Below, piece after piece: positions 47,130-58,596 of a stretch of 64,000 bases of DNA (position 1 is its first letter; each line of letters starts with the position of its first letter). The translations under genes and the position numbers were made by a program. The notes beneath the pieces were generated by a model. The model saw only the letters and a list, made by a program, of their open reading frames with translations, was not told the origin of the DNA and did not search any database. Source of the stretch: Cycas panzhihuaensis (taxonomy: Eukaryota; Cycadophyta); assembly GCA_023213395.1 (NCBI GenBank), contig CM041465.1, positions 233,127,741-233,191,740 on the forward strand. The letters run 5' to 3'.

Positions 47130-49290
47130 TTGCATTCACTTGAAGTCCTATTTTGACACACAACCATTCAATTCACTCCATTTCATTATTTCACTCTACT
47201 TGAGTTACATATACATATTCTATTTGTCTTTCATTCTACATCCTTCATGGATCATTCCTAAATCCCTCTTAGATGATCTAAAAGAATCCAAGGCCTTCCC
47301 CTTAAGACTCTTCATCACCTTCTCAAGCCACCATATTTACTCTTTAAGAAGGTTATAAAAATTCTATTATTGATCCTACTACTACTCCATTTATACCTCA
47401 TGATTCTTGGAACTTATTTGAGTACTCTAAAGACCTTGTCTTATATGAGATCCCTATTAGGGAATAACATGACCTAATTTAGAATGCATCTTTGATAGGA
47501 ACTCCTATGTCACTACATAGTTGTTACATGGACCATACAAAACCCATCCTCTATAATGATAAATATAGAGACCCATCTTCCTTGGTAATGAATATGGAAT
47601 ATCTATGTCAAATCCTCCTCCAACTACTGCACATCCCTTTGAGAAAGCTCCCAGTCTTGTCACCTTAACTTGTGCTTACTCATACATCATTGCATAGGAA
47701 TGAGGGAGTATATGTCTTTTGTTACTCATCCTCTTTGGGCATTAATCCTAGTAGTCATATCCATTATCTTTAGATTGAGTCTATGGTTGTTTTGCAATAT
47801 ATGCCTCCACTAAAGACTTCTTAAGTAGGTTCTCAATGGGGATATATCCCTACTACCCACTTTATTATGCCAAGCACTCCTTTACCACATGCACCTACTC
47901 CTCCTCCATCACCAAGAGGTGTTTGTCCATCGATTGGGGCTAAGTGTCCTTCATAAGGTAACCCATTCACTTAGATTCCACAAACTCGTGTTGCTTCCAT
48001 GTGACCTCTCTTACCTTGGCCACCTTCATATGCTTATCCTACATCATCACTTCATCAAGGGATAATTAACTATACACAACCCTCTTACATTTCAAGTATG
48101 AGATATTAAGCTCCATATATACATGTCATATAGCCATGGTAAAACCCCATACCCTCTTATGGCCTAATATTTGCCTATACTAAATAGGGCTACCCAGATT
48201 AACATGTTGCCTATGGGCCATATGTTCTTCCTACTTCTCAATATCTTGGAAGCTTCCTTTCTTATGGGGAAGTTGCTTCTTACCTTGGTGTAAGACCTTA
48301 TCCTAGATATTAAGAACAATTGCATGCATCTTATCCTGGGTATTCCACCCATGGTAAGGCACCCAAAAGCTTAGGATCTATATAAACAACCCCTTAGGTG
48401 ACTTTATCCTTAAGGGCAAGGAGGTCATATATTGATTGTAAGAGGAATCCCTTTGTAGAACATGTTCTTCTCTCTCCACTACCTCCTTTTATACTTGAGT
48501 TGCCTAAAATTTTAAGGGAGTCAACTTAGAATCCAGAAGGGAACATGCAATCTTTTACTCTTTCATGCATTGACTACCTCCCCTATGGCTATCTGATGAT
48601 GTGATTATTTCTAAAAACTCTCTAAGGTGATGCTTTGAAATGGTTTTATGAACTAAAACCCGCATCTATTTTCTCTTTTAGCAATTGGTCAATACTTTTA
48701 TGAGTTATTTTGATGTGGCTAGGCCATTTAAGACTAATACTAAAGCTCTACTTTTAGTCAAACAAGGTGAAGAAGAGTAATCCTATGATTTCATTCATCA
48801 TTTTTAGGATTTAATCCATGCCTATCAAGCTTCCCTAGATAATGACTTACTTTTTGACATCTCCACCTATACCTTAAGATCTTAGGTATAACTTAAGCTC
48901 CTTAAACTAAGGCCTACTTATTATAAAGAAGCCATCAAAAAATGCCTAAATCTTGAGGCATTTGAGATTTAGGTTAAGGTCAAAGGGTTAAGCAAACCTT
49001 CTATGCCTAAAGAGAAAATTGAACTAACTTAAGGGTCTAAACTATTATAAGATAATTATACCTACAATCATTTTATTTTTGCAGTTCAAGCCTTGGAAAG
49101 ATCTATTAATACCAAACTTCATGTTGATACTTCTCCTGCTCATGAACTTAAGAGAGGAACCAAAGCTATCTATTTCATTAAATATAAGAAAGATCCCAAT
49201 ACATCAACCCTAAAAAAGATGCCTTGGTGCCATTATCACTAAATAGATATACATTATTAAGAAGATTGTTGCAAACTCAAAGCCCTTGGT
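47130..49290 (+). pseudogene. gag: Tat gag, heavily degraded
   Basis: Two features support a Tat-type Gag. First, at about 48640-48960, is a core with NTFMSYFDVARPFKTNTKALLLVKQGEEES, an F-x-D-I-Y-A-like helix and LRPTYYKEAI. Second, at 49228-49272, is a zinc-binding motif of the form CHYH ... H ... EDCCKLKAL. This is the CxYH-x-H-xx-DC-xxLK pattern seen in Athila/Tat Gag in place of the copia CCHC knuckle. Upstream, 47600-48500 is Pro/Ser/Tyr-rich. Stops and frameshifts are frequent and no start can be fixed. Confidence 0.68.
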
Positions 49291-49779
49291 AACCATAGTC
49301 ATGCTAATTAAAAGCTTACCTCCAAGCCAAACCAAGATGAACTTATTCACAAAGACCTACTTCCCAACTATGGTAAGAAGTCCATTGAGGATAAGGATAA
49401 ATCTGAGGTACAAGATGATAGTGATGTTGAAGACCAACAAAAAGTCATCACCACCTAAATGTGGTGATAAAAAGATTAATATATCAAATAGACCACTACC
49501 TAAAAGTAAAGGAACTAAGAAGATAATCAATATGGTTAAGGACACTAAGGTCCATTACCCCTCTAAACCCCCTTAATGGGGATTTACCACCTAAGGATAA
49601 GCCTATAGACTCCTCTCTTCAGTTTCCCATTAAACTTATTCATTTTAGGTCCATTCCTTAATATACAAACAAGGGTACTTTCTCTCTTGTAGAAGAATTG
49701 AAGATTGTTCCTATAGGAATTTTTATAATGGACCTTCTTAAGAGTTGCCCTCATCAATGACAACTCTTACTTAATACTC

Positions 49780-50165
49780 TTAGGGTGCCAATGTATGATT
49801 TACCTCTCAAACTAACTTTTCACTTCAATCCATTCACATTGATCTATGAGGGAAAAAGAAACCATAATGAAACCTTCCCCTTTTACATTGAGATTCTTAA
49901 AGAAGACATTAATATCAAAATATATATCATTGATGAGGGATCTTCTATCAAGGTCATGCCACTCTAAATCCTTGAAGACCTAGAGGTGTCTATCTACAAG
50001 CTTGCTAATTGGATTTACTAAGCATATGACAAACATTAGGGAGCCCAAATTGGTTAAGTCATTCTTTCTCTTTCTCTCAAAAGGAAGACAATCGTGGAAG
50101 ACATTATTGTCCTTGACTTTGACATCGAGTTTAACCTTTTGTTTGGTCAACCTTAGATAAGTTAG
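49780..50165 (+). pseudogene. Tat aspartic protease
   Basis: The frame at 49785-49967 leads into IYIIDEGSSIKVMPL. This corresponds to the Tat protease active site (V/I)DGGSSxNxMP with the first Gly replaced by Glu. After a stop it continues ILEDLEVSIYKLA and, near 50100-50160, IVEDIIVLDFDIEFNLLFGQP, the usual LG-x-P/W-type end of the domain. The catalytic Asp is at about 49931. Confidence 0.75.
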
Positions 50166-51169
50166 ATGTCAACAATTTATTCCTTGCTCTTTAGAAAACT
50201 TAAGTTCATCCTTGATGCTGAGCTTAAAGTTGTTAAGTGCTAGAGTAAGCCAGTTAAATAATTTGTTCCCTTGGTTAACATTATCATCGAGGAGGGAGAA
50301 TCTTCCTCTCCTTTTAGATTGTTAGATTTTGGAAAGTACTTTGCTACCAAATAATCCTTTTGAGGAACTCAAGTTGAGTCAAGGGATGTTTATATGATCA
50401 CTACATGTTTGTCGAGCAATGAATCCCTTTCACATTATCCCATTGGATACTTCATTTCTAATAAAGAAGTAGATCCTCCTCCTCTTATTAATCTCTCTTT
50501 TGAGTAGGTCCTTTAACTTATCTAGGACTCTTAATTTGATCTCCTTGCACAAATTGATTAGGATGTCCATACCCAGGTAGACATTCCTCCTTATTAAATT
50601 ATTTTAATTAAGGTTTTCCCTTTTACCTCTAATGCCATATCACAAAATCTACCCATAAATGATCCTTCTCCTCATGATTATCCTTGCCAAGAGACCTTGA
50701 TCCTAAAATCCATTCTTAGCCTCCACCATTTTAAGAATGATGAAGTAATCTTGGAACACCTAGTGAGAGCCTCTCCTAATCTTCAACTTAACCATCATAA
50801 GCTTGGATTTGCTAAATACATTTGACATTATTCACCTCTAGCAAGCTCAAATCATCAATCACACACCTCCTCTCCTCTACTAGATCTTATTCCTTTCCAA
50901 TTTAAGGAAGACAACACTATATTAGTGGGGTAAAATACTGACATTTACCTCAAGGTAGACGATACCCCAAGAATAATTAAAGTTGGAGTTGACTGATCTA
51001 CCTTTGAGGTCAAATAATTAAAAGAACTCTTTAGGAAGCTTTCTTTAATTTTTGCATGGGATAATAATGATATGAAGGGCTTGCATGCTAATATTGTAGT
51101 CCATAATATTAGTACCATTCTTGGGGCTAAGCCCAAATACCAAAATCAAACATCTATCTATCCTCACCT

Positions 51170-52150
51170 CTTTATAGTAATCAAATAAGAAATTAAAAAT
51201 CTCATGAAGGCATATTTCATAGAAACAATGGGTTATTACTAGTGGGAATCAAATATTGTGATTATCATAAATAAAAATGGCTCTATTCATATTTGCATCG
51301 ATTTTGATAATGTTAATTACTCATTCCCTAAGGACAATTTTCCACTACCTTTCCTTGATTAAATATGGGACTAAACATCTAGCTTTGAAGTAATGTTCCT
51401 CATGGATGGATTATTAAGGTATTTGAGAATATTTAATATACTTCTAAGAATGTCCTATTAGTTTTTATTCTCGATATTTCTCAAAAAGTCCTAGCTATTT
51501 CTAATAACATCCCATATATTTATGGAATCCTCTTGGCCATTTTTGGGATAGTCTTAGGGATTTCTAGAATTGTGCTTATATGGTCATTTTTGGAAACATC
51601 ATGGACATCTATTGGAACATACTAAACATTCCTGTGAACATCCTGGTAGTTTTTATCAGCATCTCATTAGGCTTGTCTAAGCCATTTCTAGGAGGTCCCT
51701 ACCAGTTGTTAAGATTATCCTAGCTTGCCATTTTAATTGGATTCTTATCTCCCTTAAGGATCATCATAAACCTCTATTCATTAAACCATATAAAACCTTC
51801 ACTTCTAAGGTCATTCCATTTGGACTTTAAAATGCTAGAGCTACTTACCAACAAGCCATGGATTTTATTGTCCATGACTTGCTTGGTGCTGCTATCATAG
51901 TCTACCTTGATGACATGCTCAGGTTATCTCGTTATTGGAAGGACCATTTCCATAACCTAAGGGTTATGTTTGAAAGATACCAAAAATATTAGTTATTTCT
52001 TAATTCTAATAAGTATGTCTTTATAGTTACCTTGGAAAAAATGCTTGGAAATATTATATTAAGGGATGGTATTATGGTTGATCCTAACAAAAATAGATTT
52101 AAGTATTTTCTTAGAAGATTGGGTTTCTTGTGATGTTTCCTTCTTGATTT
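51170..52150 (+). pseudogene. Tat reverse transcriptase, split by a minisatellite
   Basis: The N-terminal part at 51190-51420 reads NIVIIINKNGSIHICIDFDNVNYSFPKDNFPLP, corresponding to the gypsy VxVxKKDGxxRxCVDFRDLNxAxPKDxFPLP. It is followed by the FLMDGLLRYL motif (first catalytic Asp). About 0.3 kb of unrelated repeat follows. The frame then resumes at 51765: FIKPYKTFTSKVIPFGL, NARATYQQAMDFIVHDLLGAAIIVYLDDMLRLS (YLDD box, 51895-51925) and MLGNIILRDGIMVDPNKNRF. It is clearly a Tat-type RT. Confidence 0.9.
51443..51690 (+). repeat. Degenerate minisatellite of about 21 bp inside the Tat RT
   Basis: Successive units of about 21-25 bp follow the pattern catttttggaacatcctgg. Clear examples are tcatttttggaaacatcatgg, acatctattggaacatactaa and acattcctgtgaacatcctgg, side by side at about 51578-51640. 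The block has no counterpart in RT and separates two RT motifs that should be about 15-20 residues apart. Confidence 0.68.
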
Positions 52151-52800
52151 CACTCTTCATGTGAAACCACTCATAAACCTCCTAAAAAAGGATGCATCTC
52201 TTAAGTGGACCCTAGTCATCCAAGAAGCATTCTATAGGCTTAAGCAAGTACTAATCTCCACTCCTACCCTAGCTTCACCTCTGTTTGATAAATCTTTTAT
52301 TCTATATATCTCCTTCACTGAGGAATCCCTTGGGGTATGCATGCCTAGGAGGATGAATTTGGGTAGAAGTAAGCCATTTACTTTATTAGTCATACTTTGG
52401 TTGTTGTAGAAAAATATTACTCCCCATCCAAGAAATAGTATTTAGCATTTGTCTTTGCAATTAAGAGGTTGTACCATTATTTATTCAACAACACCACATA
52501 TGTGACAGCACAATCATACCCAACTAAACTCTTGCTTACTAAAATTAACCTCACTAGGTAAGCAGGTAAGTGGGTCCTACTTCTTCAAGTGTTTGACTTA
52601 TAAATACTTAAACAAAAATCTAAAAAATGAATGGTCATTACTAAATAGCTACTTGTAACACCTCTTCCTAATGATGATTATCATGTTATTGATGATGTGC
52701 TCCCAAATGAGTGGTATAAGGATATTCGGATCTATTTATAAGAATAAATTTATTTTTCAAGTACCTCTTTTAAAGAAGAGGAAAAGAGTTAGAGTAGCTA
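52150..52800 (+). pseudogene. Tat RNase H (gypsy type)
   Basis: This RNase H directly follows RT. KPLINLLKKDASLKWT, AFYRLKQVLISTPTLASPLF and LYISFTEESLGVCMPRR fill 52161-52360. Then come KYYSPSKK, YLAFVFAIKRLYHYL, KWVLLLQVFDL and a terminal TPLPNDDYHVIDDVLPNEW near 52665-52710. The first catalytic position, expected in LYIDxSxxA, is degenerate (LYISFTEES), as is common in Tat elements. A second, archaeal-type RNase H lies further downstream. Confidence 0.85.
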
Positions 52801-53960
52801 TAAGCTAATACCTATTGCTCGATGAGGTTCTTTATAAATGCTCCTTCAATGGAGTTTTATTAAGGTGTCTCATCCCTATCAAAGAACAAGTTGCCCTAAT
52901 TGAGTGCCCCAATGACATTTATAGTGGTCATTTTAATGGCCAATATACTACTCAACATATCCTTTACATGGGTTATTATGGGCCCACCTTATTTAAACAT
53001 GTATACACTTATATACAAAAGTGTGACAAGTGCTAAGTACACTCCTTTCTCATCCATCAATCGACCACCTCCTATGAGCTATCCTCTCACCATGGTCATT
53101 TTCTTAATAGGGCCTTGATCTCATTAGGCAAATACATCCTCTATTATTTGGCAACTATAAATTCATTTTAATCACCATTGAATGCTTTACTAGGTGGAGC
53201 AAAGCTATTCCATTAGGCACAATAATTGGCAAGATGATCATCATGTTCATCTTCTAATATATTATTTATAGATTTAGAGACCTTAATGTCATCATTACTA
53301 GTAATGAGACTCTATTTTATAACACTTACATTGATCAATTATATGACAAGTTTCATATAATACATAGGATATTATCCCCTATTACCCATAGGCTAATGGT
53401 CAAATTGAAGTATTTAACAAACTTTAGCCAAAATCATGGCTAAAATAATGGCCTCTTCTCATTGTGATTGGCATACTGACCTCCTTTTGGCTTTGTGGGC
53501 ATATCAAACCTTAATAAAGAATGCTATAGGGATGACCCATTTCTCCTTAGTCTATGGATTAGATGTTATTCTTCCCCTGGAGGTTGAGTTCCCCTCCCTT
53601 TGTGTATAACTTAATAATTTTATTGACAAATAATGGTTAAGACAAGTTAGGTTATTAGAGTTGGAAAAAATAGATGAAACTCATTTGGAGGCCTATCAAA
53701 GAAACTTAGCTTCTAAAACTAGAGCTGAAGCAACTTATGATAGACATCTTAAGCCTCAAAAAATTTGAGTGGGCTAGAAAGTACATAAATTAGAATATCT
53801 TCATAATAAACAATAGAAATTTACTCCCAAATGGGCTAGCCCCTATCTCATAATTAAAGACTTAGACAATGAGTCATATCACCTAACCATTCTTGAACGT
53901 CTTAAATTTTAAAAGATTATTAATTCTCAGTATTTAAGAAAATATTATGCTTAGCCTTAT
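52800..53960 (+). pseudogene. Tat integrase
   Basis: The zinc-binding domain is at 52815-53036: LDEVLYKCSFNGVLLRCL, GHFNGQYTTQHILYMGYYGPTL and YIQKCDKC (His and Cys ligands present). The core is shredded by frameshifts from 53040 to 53440. The C-terminal part is readable from 53440: HTDLLLALWAYQT, THFSLVYGLDVILPLEVEFPSL, LEAYQRNLASKTRAEATYDRHL, WASPYLIIKDL and SQYLRKYY. This wording is diagnostic for the Tat branch. The frame ends at a TAG near 53953. Confidence 0.88.
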
Positions 53961-55661
53961 TAGGCATTGCTCTAAAATGAGGGTCAACTACACACACTCT
54001 ATAAATAAGTTTAAACTATAACTTCCTTCTCCCAAGCTCAGTGCTTGGGGGTATAATACCTATATGCCCTTCCATAGGATATTAGATACTTTAATCCTTG
54101 AAAGAAAAATTAGGAATGATGTTGAACTAAGTGTATCAAACCCAAGAATGAAAGAGAGTACCTAGAAGGATAAACCAAACTTAGAATCATAGGACAAGGA
54201 GGGCCTTACTAGGGGGTATGTCCCTTAAATCTTCTTATACTTAGAAACAACCAAGGGAAGAATTTATCATACCTAGGGGACTTGGGGCTTAATGAATAGG
54301 TCTTTCAATCTATTTAGCAAGTAATGGGTTTCTTTTTAAAAAGTACCACATGAACATCTATTAGTTAGGGCCCTATGACATTGATAGGTATTCATATGGT
54401 TCATTTTAGGCATGTCTCCTAAATTATACTCAACCTCCTCTTTAGGCGCGGGGGTGGGGGGGGGGGGGGGTCGTCCGAGGAGTGGAGCTAATATAATTTA
54501 GATTTTTATTCCTATAAGTTTGATGTTGGTTGATTTATCAAATTGCCTTATCTAATAGACAAATCAACTAACCCCAAACTTGTGGGGATGGAACATTTAA
54601 TCCTTCTTAGATTCTCTTTTCTAATCTTAGGAATGTCACTCTTGTGTTTATATTACTCATGCCTTTCCCTTTAGGTTTTCTTCACTTTGAAATTGAGTAT
54701 AAACTACATGTATATATCATTCTCTAAAAATATGAAAAAATAAGAAATTTAGAAATTAAAAAATAACAAATATATATTCTTCTTTTTACTCGTCATTTGT
54801 AGTATTAGGCTTTCCAAGATCTTCTTTCCCCTACTACAGTCTAATAAGGTGGTGTTTAGCTATAAATCCAAGTAGTTAGTTTCTTCATTTTGTGATACTA
54901 TCCATTTAGGCAACCCTTTTTTCTAGAAAGGTAGTCATTTATCCTTTTAGTACTCTTATATTTGCTCCTACTCACTCATTTAATAGGTAATCTCCTTCTC
55001 AAATATTTCATAGTTAAAGTCCCTTCAATGATGAACTAATTCATGGTTGATTTTACCCTTAGTTAAGTTATTGTCTATTCTATCATTAGCCCCATCTATG
55101 ACCAATCAACCCTAAGCTATCAATTACCTACTTATAAGTCTAACTTATTTAGCATTAGTCTTAGTTATATTATGATCAATATTTAATTTACCTCTTCTCC
55201 CTTTGGTGCCCCATATATATTGTGTCGTTGTAAGCCTTTCTAACATACCTTACCTACTTCTTTATGGTTGGTTGTTCAATGCTTTCCCCTTAATAATCAG
55301 AGATACTTTAATCTACTATCCTCATAAATACTTATGGTTTATATCTCTAGGGCATGGTCTTAATCTATTGTTGACCACACTTGATTAAAAAAGGTTTTTA
55401 TTGAAGTATCTTAGTCTCAATACCCCATGGCTAGGCTAGTCACCGTTATACCTTTCAAAACTTTTTACCATCACAACCCACTACATCTTAATAAAAGTCA
55501 TGTGATGATCATGATTAATCTATCCTCTCAAATAGGTATAAGGTCAAATAAGGTTCATCATCCAGAAAATAGGTTTGATGATGCTTGGTCCATCATGATC
55601 CTCATTTGAATCATCATATAAAGTGATACTCTACATATAAAAGAAAAATAGAGATAAAAAC

Positions 55662-55714
<53 letters not shown>

Positions 55715-56050
55715 ATCAAACCTTCTTAGTATCTAAGGTAAGTCACATGTCATTTTCATCCCCACATACGAATATATAGTTTGGGTTCGATCATATGTGT
55801 CATTTAGGGGGGTCATATCTAATTATTTAGACCTACTATGGCATCAATTGTGATCGAAACTTATTTAACACTCTAAAAGTTCTAAGATCTTAGTTTTAAA
55901 AAATGTAGTTATAGTGATGAAATTGAACCATGAGGCCTATTTCTTTTCTTATATAGTCAAAGCCAAGTCATTTAGTTTGAATCACATCCTTAACAATTGA
56001 TTCCTATATCTTTCCCTTATTCATCAACTTATCTTTAAGTTTTTATCTTT
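53961..56050 (+). other. Non-coding part of the Tat tail
   Basis: No domain is recognised between integrase and the second RNase H. It includes a short perfect inverted repeat, cccaag-ctcagtg-cttggg (54031-54049), a G-rich run at 54450-54470 (15 G after a T) and an AT microsatellite at about 55666-55711. Long untranslated tails are usual in Tat elements. Confidence 0.6.
55666..55711. repeat. AT microsatellite
   Basis: About 22 AT units lie in the Tat tail. Confidence 0.95.
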
Positions 56051-56055
56051 TTCCT

Positions 56056-56440
56056 ACATGGCATTGAACATCTATATTGATGGTGGGAGTTAAGCAAATC
56101 AAGAGGCCCCTACCACAATGTGGATTATCCATGACTAAAGGGGAAATTTGCTAGCTAGTGCTAGAGTTTTTTTCTCTCAAGTGGCTAACAACATAATAAA
56201 ATATATAGTGGTCATAGGAGCTCTTAATGATGTTCTTCAGTTTTATAATGGGCTAACCAACTTATTTTTTGACTAAAAACTATTGTTTATCAGTTGAATC
56301 ATATTTATCAAACTTGTTCAAACCATTTACACCCCCTCTTAGCTAATTCCACTTCTTTGATGACTTAATTCCTATTTGTCACTATTTAATGTATCGCATA
56401 TAGCTAAAATATTGAATTTAACTCATTTGTATCTCATATC
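56056..56440 (+). pseudogene. Archaeal-type RNase H (aRNH) domain in the Tat tail
   Basis: The reading frame starting GCATTGAAC gives LNIYIDGGS, stop, ANQEAP and then MWIIHD, stop, RGNLLASARVFFSQ. It continues VANNIIKYIVVIGALNDVLQF, GLTNLFFD and IAKILNLTHL. This matches type I RNase H of the archaeal/bacterial kind: a YTDGGSRGNPGPA opening (first Asp kept), a TNNxAEYxALIxGL helix (Glu now Lys), then xxGDSxL (Asp kept, next codon a stop). Some Tat elements are known to have gained such a second RNase H. Here it is downstream of integrase. Stops make it a relic. Confidence 0.75.
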
Positions 56441-56487
56441 CTTGATTACCATTGCTCTTAGCTCTGTCATTCTAAGTTGGGGGGTGC

Positions 56488-56576
56488 TAACACTCTATAA
56501 TGAGTATAAACTAACTAAACACTCTATAACAAGTATAAACTAACCAAACACTCCATAACCAATATAAACTGATTGA
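56488..56576 (+). repeat. Three-copy tandem repeat, unit about 29-30 bp
   Basis: The units run aacactctataatgagtata, aacactctataacaagtata and aacactccataaccaatata, each followed by aactaac or aactgat. A fourth, weaker copy lies near 56697-56730. Confidence 0.75.
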
Positions 56577-56744
56577 TCCTACCAAGGCTCATACTTAGGG
56601 GCATTATCCTCTCCACGATAAGGATAAATTAGAGCTCCAAAAATTCACCTACTAAAGAGCCTAAACTATGGCAATCTCCCATCCTATGTAACGGATACAC
56701 TTTGTGATAAGTATAAACTAAATATATATGGCATAACAGAAAAC

Positions 56745-56746
<2 letters not shown>

Positions 56747-56806
<60 letters not shown>

Positions 56807-56824
56807 AGATAGATAGATAGATAT
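56747..56824. repeat. Compound (AT)n-(GATA)n microsatellite
   Basis: About 28 AT units run to 56803, followed by several gata units to 56824. Confidence 0.95.
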
Positions 56825-58359
56825 CAAAATGGTGTAACATATATAATACAATGATACATATACAACATGATCCTATCACTTCTATAGCCAAGTATATCAT
56901 GCTTAGAGTTGAGCTCAAATTCTTACTACGTTATGCCCATGTAGATGACTTATATATCTCCTCCTCCCTCTAATCCTCTCATTGCCTTAAACTTAGTGGT
57001 TTTTATAGTTGAGGTGGCTATTAAGAACTACCTTGTTTACCCTCAACTTAATGAATGTGCATGCTAGACCCTTCATTTTTATGTGCATAGGTTTATGGAT
57101 AATGGATGCTCAAGCTCCCAAAAGGTGTGGCTTGCCCCCCTACCTAGAGTATTATTATCTGCTACAGGTGTCTCCTCTCACTCTTTGTAGCCTTTTGTTA
57201 TGCCTCCAACCCTCTCACCTTTGCATCCTTTACCACTAGCTACTCCTCAAGCTCTATTTCTCATGTGGTTTTCTTTTCTTGCAACTCTATCTCTTGCATT
57301 GCCATTCATACCTCCAATGCTCGATATATATCATGAGCCTTGATTGCTATTGTAAAATGGTGTGTATGATGACTAAGGAACTTTGAGTCACTATAGTGCC
57401 ATATAAGAGGTTCATCTAGCCCATGTACAAAGGATAATAGGCCATCCAATGTTTTTCACACAAAGGTCATATCCACCCTATCCCCACCTACAATATCAAT
57501 TATGGATAAGGTGTTAGTAGTCCCATGCAGACATATGTATGAGTCACCAAAATATCTATATGATGTTAATTCAACTAGAAATATAAACTAAAAATGATAA
57601 AGTTACGTATATACCATCTCCTTTGATTATTGCCCCCTCCTCAACCACATCTCCCTCATATGGTATTATCTCTCCTCCTCTCTCTTCATTGACACTTGCT
57701 AGCTTTTATAATGCTTCCATGGCCTCAACATTTAACGCATCTCCTCTATTACCTCTTCTCCTATTTACTAAGGGCACCTATACTATTTGGGGCACTTGCC
57801 CCCTTCCATCTTTTTCTCTTGTTATATTACCTCCTACCCCACCATGTGGTATGGGGAGGTTCATATGTTATTATTGATGATGCATCAACATAATCATCTA
57901 ACCATAAGAGCATGTTATCATAAGGGTTGACCACCCACTAGTTTTGAGCCATCTAATCTAATCAAGATCTTTATAGGCTCCTCACTTTAGCCTCTCCTCT
58001 TTCTCACATCCATGCCCTCATATGCTAGTGATTCATGATTGGATCCATAATTATCAGTCCTCCTAACACTTTAGTAAGGTGTGTAAGAGGAATGTGATCG
58101 TAAAGCTAATATAATAAGATAAAAGTACATGAGAAGCCACTACTACTATTGTGATGAATCCTTGATAGTTTGTGTTGCATACTCCAACTACATAACTAGC
58201 CCAATCTAGCTAAATACCAAGCTCATATTATTATACAACCCTCATACATTGACTAGGTAGGTTGATGTAGTTTTGTAACCTAACAATACAAAATAAAATA
58301 ATAAGGACTACCACCTTTTGAATTGTAGGAATACCTTATATATGCTTAAATGTTGGGAC
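56825..58359. other. Tat tail between the second RNase H and the antisense frame
   Basis: No domain is recognised on either strand. Short open frames such as 57009-57239 and 57623-57893 (+) are Pro/Leu/Ser-rich and look like the shadow of Gly/Arg/Glu-rich text on the other strand. The minus strand could hold the degraded 3' part of the antisense gene that starts at 58596, but I cannot prove it. Confidence 0.4.
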
Positions 58360-58596
58360 TTAAATACTGTGTTGTCCAAAATATCCTACCTTGCCAGTCA
58401 TGTATTGGCTAACTGTTGCCTTCTCATCTTCCTCTAGCATCCTAATAGGGGTCACATGTTGTCCTCTCCATGATACACCCAATATCCTACCAACATCGTA
58501 AGAAGTAATCATCAAGACCCCCATCCCTTTGAACTTGAATACATTCACTTCAGGGAGATAATGGCTAATGAGATCAACTAAAATATTATTCTCCAT
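58360..58596 (-). pseudogene. Antisense frame resembling a plant mobile domain N-terminus
   Basis: This 78-codon minus-strand frame lies between the Tat integrase and the 3' LTR, opposite to the element. The part NILVDLISHYLPEVNVFKFK, then GVLMITSYDVGRILGVSWRG, follows the plant mobile domain pattern of W-x-P-E-T-xx-F, a short loop, then I/M-T-xx-DV-xx-LLGL-xxxG-xx-V. It starts at an ATG at 58596 and stops at 58360. Antisense extra ORFs between pol and the 3' LTR have been described in Tat-lineage elements. The match is short and could be coincidental. Confidence 0.45.

Noticed and set aside
54031-54049. Perfect inverted repeat after the Tat integrase as a regulatory hairpin or terminator
   Set aside because: It is only a 6-bp stem. 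Similar wording is common at this place in Athila/Tat elements. Noted within the tail feature, but no function is claimed.
57623-57893. Two overlapping plus frames with many Leu, Pro and Ser as membrane proteins
   Set aside because: They lie in the Tat tail opposite a likely antisense frame. The hydrophobic text is what purine-rich coding on the other strand produces.
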